Source of the DNA: Erythrophleum ivorense
Lineage: Eukaryota; Streptophyta; Magnoliopsida; Fabales; Fabaceae
Length of the DNA stretch: 64,000 nt
NCBI GenBank assembly: GCA_026724425.1
Contig: JAIUCV010000007.1
Coordinates: forward strand, 25,434,484-25,498,483
Reading direction: 5' to 3'
Below are positions 35,428 through 48,300 of the stretch, piece after piece; position 1 is the first letter of the stretch; each line of letters opens with the position of its first letter. The notes beneath the pieces are model-generated. The model saw only the letters and a list, made by a program, of their open reading frames with translations. It searched no databases and was not told the DNA's origin. The translations under genes and the position numbers were made by a program.

Positions 35428-37153
35428 TGTGTTTTAATGTCTGCTCTACATTTTGCACTATTCAATTATTTTTCCTCTTCTACATTTCAGATATACCTTA
35501 ACCCTGAAACCTATGTAATCATATGTGGCAACCAACTCAACCTCTGTTTGACACCTCAAATTAATTTAATGAAAATTATGCCACGTGAATAGGGTAAGGA
35601 GTTAGATTTTAATGGTTCGAAAGTACAGGGACTAACACTTTAATGTTTGGAAAGTATAGGGATTGTTTTTTCAAAAAATAAACTATAAAGGTCAAATTAA
35701 AAATTAAAGTAAACTAGAATGACCAAATTATTAATTTTTCCAAAGATTTTTAACTCAAAAAATTTTATTTACACATGTTTGAAGTTGGTAAATATAAAAG
35801 ATTTTTAAAAATTTTTATATTTTTAGTTCTTACAGTCTCATTTAATTTTTGAGTGATCTCCATAGTTTGATTTTGCAAACCTTCCATTGCACTTTTCTGG
35901 CTTTCTCTTTGACTCAACCTTTCTTGCTTTCTCTTTCACTTAGTTGTGGCCAGAGGCGAGACAACTGCTGAAGCTTTAAGGGGTAACAATTTATTCTCTT
36001 TCTTTTGGAGCTTTTAGGGTTTTAATGCGCCTCTGATTTTGCTTTTTCTTCTATCTTTTGGGTTCTTGTGGATTGTTGTATTTCTTTGTTCACCGATGCT
36101 TTTGCTTGTTTTGAATTAATATGTTGTTCCTCTTTGCTTAGGATAAACTAGGATGGAAGAGCTGGACATACGAAAGTTCCATGCTTAGCAAAAGTGATTG
36201 CAATGACTAGTCTCTGTTTAACTTCATTTCGTTCTCTTCAGTGACTAGTCTCTGTTTTCCAACATAAACAAGTTTTCCTTGCCTGTATTTTGAGATGCTT
36301 TAATGGGTTTTCATTACTTCAGCATTTCTGGCTATTGGAATATTGTTCTTAAGATGCCATAATTTCTTTTTAGCATTTTGCATATTTTACAAAATAGAAT
36401 AGAGTTCAGTACTTTTCTGGAAGCGTTGAGTTTGATGTTATGTTTGTATGAATTTGTAGTTTGTTTCATAATTGAAATTTTGGTCGCCATTAGATTTGAC
36501 AAATTTTGATTATGGTGTAAATAGCCCTGAGAAATGGGTAAGCATAGCTTGCATTCACAGTCAGACCATCTTGGAGTGGTGAGATGCCATTCCTACCTTC
36601 TTTCAATCTTGCCAATAGAAATGGGGAATATGTACTGATCAACATGCAACATTAATAAGTCTTTGTCTTTCAATCAAATGTGAGGTGGGAAGTGCTGTTA
36701 ATCCAATGGGTTGCGTCTTCGTCCCAATGAAGAACAACAAAGCTCCAAATAAAGCCATATTCTCCAATATTTTCTAAGCTTTATAAGAGCTAGTTGGTTA
36801 GGAATGGCCCTTATCTCAAATCTCAGCCATGGCAAATTTCATACCCTTTGCATTTATTGATTATTCGATCGATCTTGCTTCTGCTATTGCTTCATGATGC
36901 TAATTGTTTGTCTGGGTGTACTTAATTTGTCTGCATGTGTTAAGAATTGCTGTTGAGCTTAATACTTCAATAGAAAATCCTGCATACATGTGGTAAGGTG
37001 TTGGACTTTTATATAAAAAGATGGTTTCATCTGTGAAGTTGTAAAATTTACTTTGTGAAAAGGATTTGTTTCACTAAAACCTGTATAAGCAACTAAGTGA
37101 CTGGTTCTAGTTCTCAACCAGAACAGGAAATTTAAGGCTGAGTAGTTGCTTCA
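35428..37153. other. T-rich, intron-like DNA with UTR-like segments
   Basis: No long ORF. Around 35880-36190 the sequence looks like a plant leader exon, a donor-like GGGTAACAA, a T-rich intron and an acceptor-like TTGCTTAG before an ATG that opens only a 10-codon frame. This may be the start of a decayed or non-coding transcript on the plus strand. Confidence 0.3.
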
Positions 37154-37170
37154 TTTGGGGGGCAGCACTA

Positions 37171-37316
37171 CAACAACAACAACAACAATAACAAAGCCTT
37201 TTCCCACTAAGTGGGGTCAGCTACATGGATCAATCGACGCTATAAGCACCTATCGTAAATCATATTTTTAGACAAATCATTTAAATCTAAATTTGTCTTA
37301 ATAATTTCTCCTATAA
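37171..37316 (-). mobile_element. Au-like SINE, 3' part, flanked by a 17-bp target duplication
   Basis: On the minus strand the unit ends in a TTG-repeat tail preceded by CACTTAGTGGGAAAAGGC and ATCCATGTAGCTGACCCC, the conserved 3' end of plant Au SINEs. Direct repeats TTTGGRGGGCAGCACTA at 37154-37170 and 37317-37333 (one mismatch) are its target duplication. At 146 bp it lacks the tRNA-like A and B boxes and is 5' truncated. Confidence 0.75.
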
Positions 37317-37333
37317 TTTGGAGGGCAGCACTA

Positions 37334-39436
37334 AGCAAACGTTTTTGATAGAAAGACAAAGCCTTCTTTAATTTTGAATTTCACTGATGGTACCTTAATT
37401 ACTTCTTTAATACATATATTATAGCCTACTAAGTCCTTTTGTCTAACCAATATTTATAATAAGCATATTCAACTTGAAAACTTGCTTCCAAACACTCAGA
37501 CACATGAGATTTCTGTATGACATGTATATGACACTCATCCACTGGTCTCAAATTAAAAAAAAAAATTGTTGTTGTGGCTTCTACATGTGAGTGCAACATA
37601 ACCAATTAAATGTACCCTTTAGTTTTTTCAAAGAAGCATTTATTAATTAAATTTGTTTAGGTTACGTGTGGTTCTCTGTTGGAGTTCATTTCACATTGTT
37701 TTTTGTTTTTTTTGCCAATAATTTATGAAGCAATTGTTCTTTAACTGGTGGGAATGGTACCCGTTTATTTTCAATTTTGATTCATTCATAGATAATCTTT
37801 ATGCATGTACTAATTGTATATCTCTTCATAAAAAATAGGCTAATCTACTCTGTGGCTTAAGTGTAATTTATGTTTTGTCACGGAAACAACAGAACAGATT
37901 TTAGAACAAATTTATTCATGATTGTACACATTTCTTACATGGTTCCATGCATACGTGAAGAGACAAAACCTTACAGTCTTAAACCCAAATAAGGCATAGT
38001 TTACCTTAATAATATTTAATATTATGGTTTTAGAAAATCCTCAAAAAGAAAGGCTTTTTTGTTTTATTAAGAATTTGACACTTTATGTCTAGGCAAAGTG
38101 TATTATCTATCCTGGACTATCCAAGGTGATGATATTTTATAGACCTATCGACTATCCGAGATGTCTATCCTGGACTATCCGATCGACATTTTATGTCTAG
38201 GCAAAGTGTATAACAAAAGTTACCTCCTGCAGAGGACTTGATTATTGATTGGGGTGCTTTAATTTGTCTTCCATTTAAGATGTAAAGTTTGTCATTTATT
38301 ATACAATGTACTACTGGGATTAATAAAGAAAGGTGCCTCCCACTGTGTGTATGCCTCTTCCCTTTTCTTTTTTTGGATTCTATAGTACAATCTCTGCTTC
38401 CCCTCTTGTGGTCCTTTTGCTTTTCTTCTGATTCTTTTTCTTAATCCTTATTCATTTCCTCCCCTCCCTTTCTTTACTTTTCTATATATGCACAAGTTTC
38501 AAGTCTTTTTTTCCCCCTTTTGCCTTGCTATGAATTGTCAAGATTTTTGGGTTTTTGCGTATTTGGCCTAACCATTCAAAAACCAAAAGCATAAACAAAG
38601 TGAATCTTGCACATGTTTTTAAAAGAGCAGGTTTGGACTATTTTGTTGTAAAAGTTTTGTTCTGTTACATCTTTTGTTTGTCAAGCTTTGGTGTCTCTTC
38701 CTTCACAATACTTTCCCTTGTCCGAAGGTCACAACACTTTCTTTTTCTATTTTAGAGCTGAAATTTTTTATATAAGCTACGAAAATATTATTCAGATGAA
38801 TACCTATCACATTACTATCTCAGTCATGTTAAAATAGTGTTATGCTCCTTTGTATTGTGTGTGTATGTGTGCTTCATATTTGTTTTGACATGTTTGCTCT
38901 TTGTGCGAGTTTCCCTACTGTCCATCAGTGAACATGTTTTATTTGGAATTTATTATATCAACAATATAGGGGAGCTGAGCTTCTTGACATGTTTCAGAAA
39001 ATCTATTCTTTTGGGCTTTAAATGCCCAAAAATGGGCTATAATGTTCACATTTTTCTAATTAATTGCTATCTTCATTTTCTTCTTGACAAAACAATGTCT
39101 CAAGAATGTCACCTGAGCAGCGTGGTAGTTTAGTTTTCGAGCTGGATGACTCATACATGGGACAAATGTTGAAATTGAATTTACTATCTCTGTTGTACTT
39201 GAATTGTTCATATCAACTAAAAAGAAATTTCAAACTTGTAGCAAGACAAGGTGATTTTTGTGTAAAATGGATGTGGGCAATAGCTGTGCGAATCATACTT
39301 TATATGGCTAACACTTTATGTTGTGAATGGGTTTTCCAATTTGCATTTGAATTCTAGTATGGATTATTGTTTTCAGGTTTAATCTGTACCATAGTTAAAC
39401 ATGCCAATTGATTTTCTTTTTCAAATGTTTATGCAG
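37334..39436. other. T-rich non-coding DNA
   Basis: Long T-rich tracts and no sustained ORF. A partial duplication lies at 38085-38215: TTTATGTCTAGGCAAAGTGT at about 38090 and 38188, and TATCCTGGACTATCC at about 38109 and 38167. ORFs at 38555-38755, 38837-39133 and 39106-39357 are T-rich with no family signature. Confidence 0.35.
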
Positions 39437-39502
39437 ACTGCACAAAGAGGTGTATGAGCTGTCTTTTGATCTAGTGAGTTGGGTATTAAATCTTCATCTG
39501 AG
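39437..39502 (+). other. Isolated exon-like segment
   Basis: 66 bp bounded by ATGCAG (acceptor) and AG|GTAACC (donor). One frame is fully open and reads LHKEVYELSFDLVSWVLNL. No neighbouring exon that would join it was identified, so it may be a relic or a chance match. Confidence 0.25.
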
Positions 39503-40848
39503 GTAACCTCCACACTGTATTCTCATTTGCAACTTTTTTTGGCATGATGTAGCTGGTTGCTGATGGGTTGTATTTTTTGTTTTCCGTTTCTGTTATTTAT
39601 GCCTACATGCTTGAGTCCAAATGCTTATTAATATGATTATTTGATAATTGATATATATATATTGATATGTTTATTTGAGAATCATCTCTTTTGATATGAT
39701 TATTGATGTTTATTGGTGCTTTATGCAACAAATTAATTAACTGAGTTCTTGTGCAAAATTAAGATATTTTTATAAGTTGATACAGAATGCAAGTTCTAAC
39801 ATCAAAATGTGTAAGCAGCTTAGTAAATAAAAAGTGAACATAATATGGAAATTAAGTCAAAGCAAAAAACTACGAGCACACAATGAGCTCATATCATGAA
39901 AACTACAGCATAGCTCCATTGCACTACTTGTTTTTATAATAAAGTACAAGTTCATAAAAGAAAGTTTCACATAAATATATATAATGTGTTAGCAATCAAT
40001 AAAAATTTATCAAAGTGAGTATTTTAAGGGATAGAATTTGCTTACTTTTCTGAGCTCCTATTAGTTATCATGCAAAGTGCGTGTAGGTTTGATGTTTAGT
40101 ACAACCCACTTTGCTTTGCTTTTGCACCAGCAATTATGTAATGTGTACAAGGAGAACACTTTGTGGTGCTCAACTTGACCTTGTGCACAACAGCTCTTGT
40201 CAAAGTAAGCACAGTTAGAAATTTAAAAAGAATTTCACTTCAGTCACCAATATTAAGAAACAAATCGAATTGGCTCTGTTTTTCTTCTTAATTTTTTTGT
40301 CACTCTCGTGAAAAGTAAACATTATTTTTTAATCAAGAACTTTGCAAATTTTTTTTTTAAAACACAATCCTTAAAAGGTGAATAAGAAAAACTAGACATA
40401 GATTTTGTTAGTTTTCAATTTCTAGATTGTATGAATTTCTATCTTAAAAATATCTTATTTGAGAAACCATGCTCTTGCAATGTCTAATTTGGTTGCTGCA
40501 GGTTATCTGTTTGTCAAACCTCTCTCTCTAAAATTATACTAGTTATTTTAATTTTGATTCTATTAATATTCAGCAAAACTATGTGTTAAACTACTAATTT
40601 TGGATTAGAAATACATGCTGATTAAAACTTTTTTATCTTAGTTTAATTACTTGAATTAAGGTCCATCAATAAACATGGTTCAAAGTTTAGCTAAACCATT
40701 AAGGGTGTAGATGATCTCACATGATATTTAATTATAACCAATTCATCTCTAAAACACACGAGCATTTCCCTCATTCTTGAACATTTTTTACAAATGAGAG
40801 CTGCAATAGACACAATTGGGATTAACCTTATATGATTCAACTCAATTA
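39503..40848. other. Intergenic, nothing recognised
   Basis: AT-rich, with stops in all frames. Confidence 0.35.
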
Positions 40849-40966
40849 CTAGCTAGCTAGGAGAGTTCCTAAAATATTTATAGATACTAGCTAGCTAGAA
40901 AGAAAATTCTCAAAATACTTATAGGTACTAACTAGCCAGAAAAACTCCTAAATACCATCTCTTATG
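40849..40966. repeat. Short degenerate tandem repeat
   Basis: Two to three copies of a roughly 50-bp unit built around TACTAGCTAGCTAG followed by CTAAAATATTTATAG-like sequence. The third copy is diverged. Confidence 0.6.
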
Positions 40967-43180
40967 AAATTCAATCCCTTCTTATATATATTTATTCTAT
41001 TCTGAGGTACCTATTAAAAGTTATGCTAGTTCTAGAAAAGCTTCTCTAACCAAGGGTTCATTTAACTAACTTTATTTTCACTAAACACCTCTTAATAGTC
41101 TAAAAGGAGGTGCTCAACACTAAGTCATATTCTCCAGGAAGTCTGCAACTGATTCTATTCATGCAACTCAAACTAAAATGGCTAAAAACTCCATAACGAA
41201 ACCTAGGTGCTGCCATGGCCTGCACCAAAAATTCTGGATATATATAGCAAAATTAATGACACATGCAAACTTTGTAGCTTCTCAAATTATCAAAACCAAG
41301 TTCCTAGCATTCAAGGCTTAGTAGAGGAATAAAAAGGGTGTATAATGTGAATTAAATTTCCCGTAAGCTCATGGGCTAAACCACATAAAAGTCTATTCCA
41401 TCTTCTCAACTTGCACATGACAGAAAAATGAACAATTTTGGGCCTCATTTATCGACTTGAACTTTACCATTCCTTCATGAATTTAAGTTAAAACTTTATC
41501 CCCTTTCTTAAGTATCTAGGTGCACCATTAGAGCTCTTAAGCTACCCTAAAATCTAGCTAGAACCACCACTAAGCTCCATGACAACAGTGACTACAATGA
41601 CAACAAAAATGATAGAAAAATTTATGCTTTAAAACTTCATAGTTGGACCTAAACGTAACCAATTCTTCATGGTTTTAAGCTGGGACTTTTACCCACTTTC
41701 TTAAATACCTAGGTTCATCATTAAACACCTAAGCCACCCTAAAATTTGGCCAAAACAGCCCTTACAACTGAGACAGCAGAAAAGTAAAATTGATAGCAAA
41801 ATAGTTGATTCAAGAGAGCAAATTGCAACCTAAAAACCCATTCTACGTGGCCACAAGTTCCTAAATTTCTTCCAACAAGTTATAAGCACTTAGTTAAGTA
41901 TGTCCAAACTGAAAGCTCCTTAAAAATACGAAGAATTTGAATTTAGAGCATACCGCAACCCTTCTATTACATTAGAAAAACCATGATAGCAAATTGCCTC
42001 ATTTTGGCCACCAATTGGCAAACACAAAATGAGGTAAACACCTCCTAAGATCACCAAACCCCATTTTTGAATAATTTTTAAATGCCTAAAGAAATATGCC
42101 CAAGCACAAAAACCTTTATAAAAATATATGGAACAAAATGTGAGCCCCTCAAACTCACTTTACACACAAACACATAAGGAAAACTTTTAGTCTTCTTACC
42201 ATTTGGGTTTCACATGCCCAAAATTCACAATTTGCATCCAATTGACTCCAAACCATTTCCAAACATAAATCAAATGTCCAAATTCACTATTCTAAGTTCC
42301 ATAATCATTTAATCAAGAATTTCTATATAGGTTCATGCTAAACCCCTAAAGTTCTCTCTTAAAAACCATGACAGTAAAATGGTACTTCAAATACTCAAGT
42401 AACATGCCTAAAAACTTACATACTCTATCATTTATTTGACAACCATCCCAACAAGTTTTAATTGCCAAAAGAAACTGCATTAGTCTAAAAGGAATCAACC
42501 AAATGACTCATATATTGAATTGAGTAGATCGAACCTCAAATTTCCCTCTTATGACAGCAAAATGAACTACATATGGAGTTACACTAATCCAAAACTTTGA
42601 AATAGACTATAAAGGGAAACTAGACTATCCTAAAACTAGACTATCTTAACACCTTCCAAATACTATTTTAAATTTGTTCAAGCCTCAAATGCCTTAAAAT
42701 ACTAAAAATGGTCCAAGTGACCATGCCACATCTTGTGAGCCGTAATTCTACTATGACATGGAAATATCTATGAGTATTATTCTAGAATATCATGATATAA
42801 CCTAAAGCTTCTAAATAAAATATAATCAACTCATGTACATGACATTTCCATGCATACATCAACATCAAGTCAACCATATCTATAAATTATACATATAATG
42901 AGATCTAGTGAAGCTTAATCTCATATTAATCTCATGTATTAGGATATTCCTTAATTTACTCAAACTAAACTTTAGGGGTATTTTATATCTAATTATATGG
43001 CCTAATTCATGATAATTCATTCTTCCATTCATCCTTAACCAAGGACTAATTACACAATAACAATAGCTATTTTATTTATCATGCCTCACTTAATTAAAAA
43101 TCTCTCTCCTAGTATACTTTAACTTTTATAATCCTCACTCTTTTACCATTAAACTGCTAGGTGATTATTAGGGTGTTTCA
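40967..43180 (-). mobile_element. LTR-like block, right end at 43180
   Basis: On the minus strand the block begins TGAAACACCCTAATAATCAC, like the Tekay/Del LTR starts elsewhere in the window, and continues as A/T-rich, non-coding, LTR-like sequence. The opposite end and a target duplication were not found, so the left limit is arbitrary. Confidence 0.35.
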
Positions 43181-43185
43181 CTATT

Positions 43186-45381
43186 TTTTCACCAATATAT
43201 ATATATCTATAGAGTTTATACTTTTACAAAATTTTTGTTTGTTAGTTTATTTGTAGAATTTCTATTTAGAGATTAGAGACTAGAGAGAAGGAAGCCAGAG
43301 AAGCACTTGATAACAATGTGAGAATTAAAAATGCCTACCTTGTCTATAAACAAATATGTGACCTACCAAGAAGTTAACACATTGCACTTGGTCATAGTGC
43401 AATGATATTGATTATATGGTTGAAATTTGAAAATAAATTTTCCATTTTGATAAAATTCTCTTTGCTATGTTTTTTTGCTAGTCCTCATCCGCCATATACC
43501 CAAATTATACGTATGTGCTATTTTTGTTCCTTTGTTATGATCTTGATGATCATAACAAATGCCAAATGTCATAAAACTTTTTGCACTTTGGAATCCTACA
43601 TACTTGTCATATGGTTATGTCTATGTACTAAATATTATATGTCGTACCCTCACGTAATGATTAAAAAGAATTCTCTCGTTGGCATCCTAGATGTTATACT
43701 TATTTAAAGATTACTATAAGCTCTCTCTATAAGTAATCTCCTTTTACCCTGCTCTTTACAGACTTGATATATAAGCTGCTAACATCTTCATGCAAATTGT
43801 GATGCTTTTTTTACTGGTCTTATTGTTGCAGAAGAGTGTGTTGGAATTTTTATGCACTATTATTGCTTTAAAGAAAAAAGGTTGATTTAGCCATCCTCCA
43901 ATGTACTAATGCTAGGTGCTTTGTACTTTTGATCTTTTAAAAAACCATGCAATGATGTCTTTCTTGTGGTCTTTTTGTTAATCTTTTCTATGAATGAACA
44001 ATTCTATAATTGTTTACTAGTTATTTGTTTGTATGGCATGATCTAATTATTAGCATGAAAACTAAGCAACAATTCTTTTTATGCTTTTGATGCTTAAGTG
44101 TTATTGAGTATAATTTTTTATGTTTGTGCAGAGTGTTTAAAGCTTGATTCTACACGTTTATCCTCTGTATGCTACTTGTCATGTTTAATGGTTAATTACA
44201 ATTAGATGTTCTTGCCTTCTTAAGTACTTAATTTGTTATTTATTAGTAACTTTTTCCCCTTGTTCATAAATTGCCAGGGATGTTGTGAGCTACCAGTATT
44301 GTGAATGTGAGCATTTGTATTTAAATTTAGCCCTTTGGTTTTTCTTGAGAATGTTTATTTTTAGCTTGTAAATGGCTTTGATTGTTGCACAAATATTTTG
44401 ATTTAAAATGTGGAGTTAAAATAGTTGCTACTATCTTATGATTCATAGTTTAATTTAATCTAGCTTTTTAGCTGAATTAAAATGGTGGTTGTTGTCCTAT
44501 GGTTCATAATTTGATTTAATGTTACCTTTTTGGCATAACTTTGTGCTAAAATGTTGGATTAAAAGGGTGGTTGTCGTTCCATGGTTCCTATTGACTGTGC
44601 TATATGAAAGTAACTCTTTACTTATGTTTTTTAGGGATATAAAGTGATAATTTAAAGTATGTCATAACTATAACTATTTTATTTTTGGATTTCCTTTTGT
44701 GCTTAAGTCAATGCAAATATAAGATTTCACATAGGTTCCTTTTGCTTTTCTTCTAACTCTTTTTTTCAACCTTTATTCATTTTCTCCATTCTTCTTTTTT
44801 CCTTTTCTATTTATGCACTACCCCTTAATCTATGGATTCTAAAGTTTTTTTGAGTTTATGTGATTAATTTAGTATAAGTTTTGCTTCTATTGGACCATTT
44901 TTTTGGTCATGGTAGAATAAATTTGGTTTTGTCATTAGATCAAATTCATGGTTCTATGGTAGAAATAGAAACTTGGTTTTGTGGTAGGACCATAAACTTG
45001 GTTCTAGTTTTGTCACAACCAAATTTTTGGTTCTATGTCTAGAACCATTCTAATGATTGCCTTAATATTCTGATCTTCAGGTTTGCATACATCCTTTTAA
45101 TTTGCTATTAAAATTGGACACTTTGATATACTATGAGCTAAGGCCTTCCCTTCCTTATAAACATTGACAAGTGCAAACCACTAGTGATTAGGATATAATC
45201 ATCTAAACAAAGCAAGAGTATAAGTATCTGACACCCTCTTGTCAATTCATTAAAACTTAGCCTATAATACTTTCTTTTTAAAAAATTTTTAGGAATTGTA
45301 AGTAGCTTCCTTGCTTGATTCTTTGATTGATTTTCCTTTCAATAACCAAGCTTTGCTATTGTTTATTCCATATGTTCAAGT
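43186..45381. other. T-rich non-coding DNA upstream of the CACTA transposase relic
   Basis: Possibly the 5' part or an intron of the CACTA element, but no CACTA terminus is visible. Acceptor-like TTGCAG at 43831 and TGTGCAG at 44131 are followed by short open stretches only. The ORF at 43402-43707 is T-rich and unrecognised. At 44880-45050 the words GGTTTTGT and GGTTCTA(T/G) recur as a loose local repeat. Confidence 0.3.
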
Positions 45382-48300
45382 ATAGACAAATCTTAGATTA
45401 CTAATTACTAAGTCCCAAAAGACACTTGAATATGCGATTGGGTTAAAAGAATTTCTAGATTTTGCATATTTGTATGCATCTAGCAATAGGAAAATAAGGT
45501 GTCCTTGTCATCAGTGTCAGTGTGGGTTGGCAAGATAGAGACTAAAGACGTGGTATATGATCACTTGATGTGATAACCCTATTTTCTAATCCTTGTAATT
45601 ATGATTAAATATATGATTAATAATTAATTATCAAGGTTTGAATGGCTACAATTTATCACGTTGTGTAAATATGGAAAAATTTGAACCTTGATATTAGGGT
45701 CATCACCATACCACCTCAACAAAACAAAATTTGCATAAAAGAAATCCTACTACCATAAGGGATTTATGATTCAACCGTCCATCAGTTTTAATACCCAATA
45801 ACCTCCCACAAGTGTTCCTATACCGTCTCATAATTTCACAAATCTCGCCGCGGCAAGTTGGACCTTCGCCAGGGCCAACCTATGTGGCGCCGCGGCAGAA
45901 ACGTCTCCTGGAACTACTATTCTCAACTCCCACAATTCTCACCTCGGCACAATATATTTGCGCCGCGATGAGTTTTGCTTCTGTCTAACCCTTATTTTAT
46001 TTCCTCGACTCGCGTCGTGGTAGGACATAATGCGCCACGGCGAGTTTTGATTCTGTTACCCTCCTGGGCAATTTTTTTCGCTCTGCGCCGCGAAGAGATT
46101 TATCAGGCCACGGCATTTTTCGCCACTGTCACTCCCTGGGCCAATTTTCCTCCCTTGCGCCATGGCGTGATTGGTTATGCTGCGACGCCCTTCGGCTCTG
46201 TCTCTCATTTGGCTGCGGCGAAGCCTTCTTAGCCGCGACAAAACTCCCTCCTGTGACTGCATTAGCCAAATTTCGCCCCCTACACTCCAAACCTCATCTT
46301 AGAAACACTCCAGGTCCACCTTCCCTTATTTTATGTGACTCTAATGGTGTTTATCTACCCTGTTTACCCATTAATCCGTCTATTACCATTGCAAAACTTA
46401 AATACTATTTCTTACTTGTCCAATTAGCTCATATAAGCAATTTCATGAATATATAACAGCAAGAACACATGCATTAGCAGCAATTGACATCCCATGCACA
46501 TTTCATAGAGATTCCATTCAACAATAGCTTATGTCCACATCCAAGACATCATATGACTATAATTCCCATATGATAATCCATATCACAATCTCAACAAAAA
46601 TACATATATAATGCTATAAGTTCATACATTAGTATTCAACTATAATGAGATTTAAATCCTTAACGGTTACATTTCAATCAAACAAAATATGAACGCCTAC
46701 ACTTGGCAACATGATTACATGATGATGCTATGTAAACAAATAACAAAATTGTATCTACCCTATTCTACTCAGACCAAGTGTAGCTCCCCACACCCGGCCT
46801 CAGCTCATGGATGTTCATCCACTTGCTTACCCTTATCCTTACCCGAGGAACCTTCACCTGAAATATTAATCCCATAAAACGAGGTGAGATATAAATCTTA
46901 GTAACCAAGGCAATTCCATCATATATCCAATTTAATTAGCATATAAGTATGAATCAAAATCAACATCAGAAGCATATCCATCATATCAGCAAATGAATCA
47001 ATTAAGCTATCATGATTACTATCCCATACTAGCAATCATATTATCACATGTTAAAGGCTATTAACACCAGGAGAGGCCCGTCCACGGCACCTACTCCCTA
47101 TTGAGCACAACCAGGGCTCAGTGCATCTGGGTTTAATCATAATTCGGTGCTCGATCGAAGCACATGCACGGGTGGCAGCCGCACCACAGCTCCACCATGG
47201 ACTCACAAGGTCCAATCACAATTCAACAGATAGCCAACCGATTCATTCAACATTTCAAATCATTCATATACAGCAACATATGAAATTAAATCAAATATAT
47301 ATATAGAATTGATATAAACCCGGTTACCTCACTTGTAGACACTTGCAACAGTCACCAATGGTGCAGAAATCCTCCTATAATCACATCATCATAGAATTAC
47401 TACTCTAATTCATCATTAACAGTTACAATCAGTACCCAAAGAATTTAAAATGCTAATGACTACCTAAGAATCACTTACCCAGCCACTATAAGTCCCAGTT
47501 TCGGATTAGAGTGTCCTTCACCAGAAAACTCAATATTCCACCCATAATCCTAAGCAAATTCATACAAAATTAATACCCATTTTATAAGTTAGTTATGGGG
47601 GTCTCAAAGTAACAAATGAAGCATTAAAATGGAGGGTTTAAACTCACCTAATGTCAGCCCTAACCTCAACCTACGAATTTCACCAAGAAAATCTCCAAAC
47701 ACCCACATTTTAGATTTTGGATAGGATGAAAATGCTCCAAATGAAAAACTAATCGGGCCAAATTAAAGAGAAAGATGAGGAGATTAAGTTGTATAACTAT
47801 TACCTTGGCTAAATCTTGCTCTAAATGTGAGAAAATGCAGAATTCTTGTCCCAAACCCTAGCTTCCTCTCTAAGCTCCGAATTTGCTTCTTGAGTTTCAG
47901 CAAATGAGAAAGTGGCTGGAGTATTAGGGTTTTAGTTGGGTCAAATATGGGTCATGGGTTGCTCCAAGGTCTATCTTCACTTGGGTTTCAGATTTTTGCT
48001 TGTTGGGCCAGTTTTTAGAGTGTTGGGCTGCAGAATTTTGTTGGGCCAGTTCTTATACATTGGGTTGCTGAAGTTTAATTAAGTTTGGGCCAAGTTTGAA
48101 GAGCTCAAGAATGTGGGTCTGCACAAGGGTTATTGGGCCACTTAGAAGAGTCTATACAAGGTGAATTTTGGGCCTCCATCACACTAAATTGGGTTGGGTC
48201 TGCACCTAACCCATTGGGCCTCCATTAGCCTCTTATCATGATCTATTAATTTAAGACTAGATAGGATTTCTATCTCAATTAAATCTCAACCCATATTAAT

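Noticed and set aside
40967..43180. A complete solo LTR with a CTATT duplication
   Set aside because: CTATT follows the right end, but no left copy next to a TG start was found, so only the right end is claimed.
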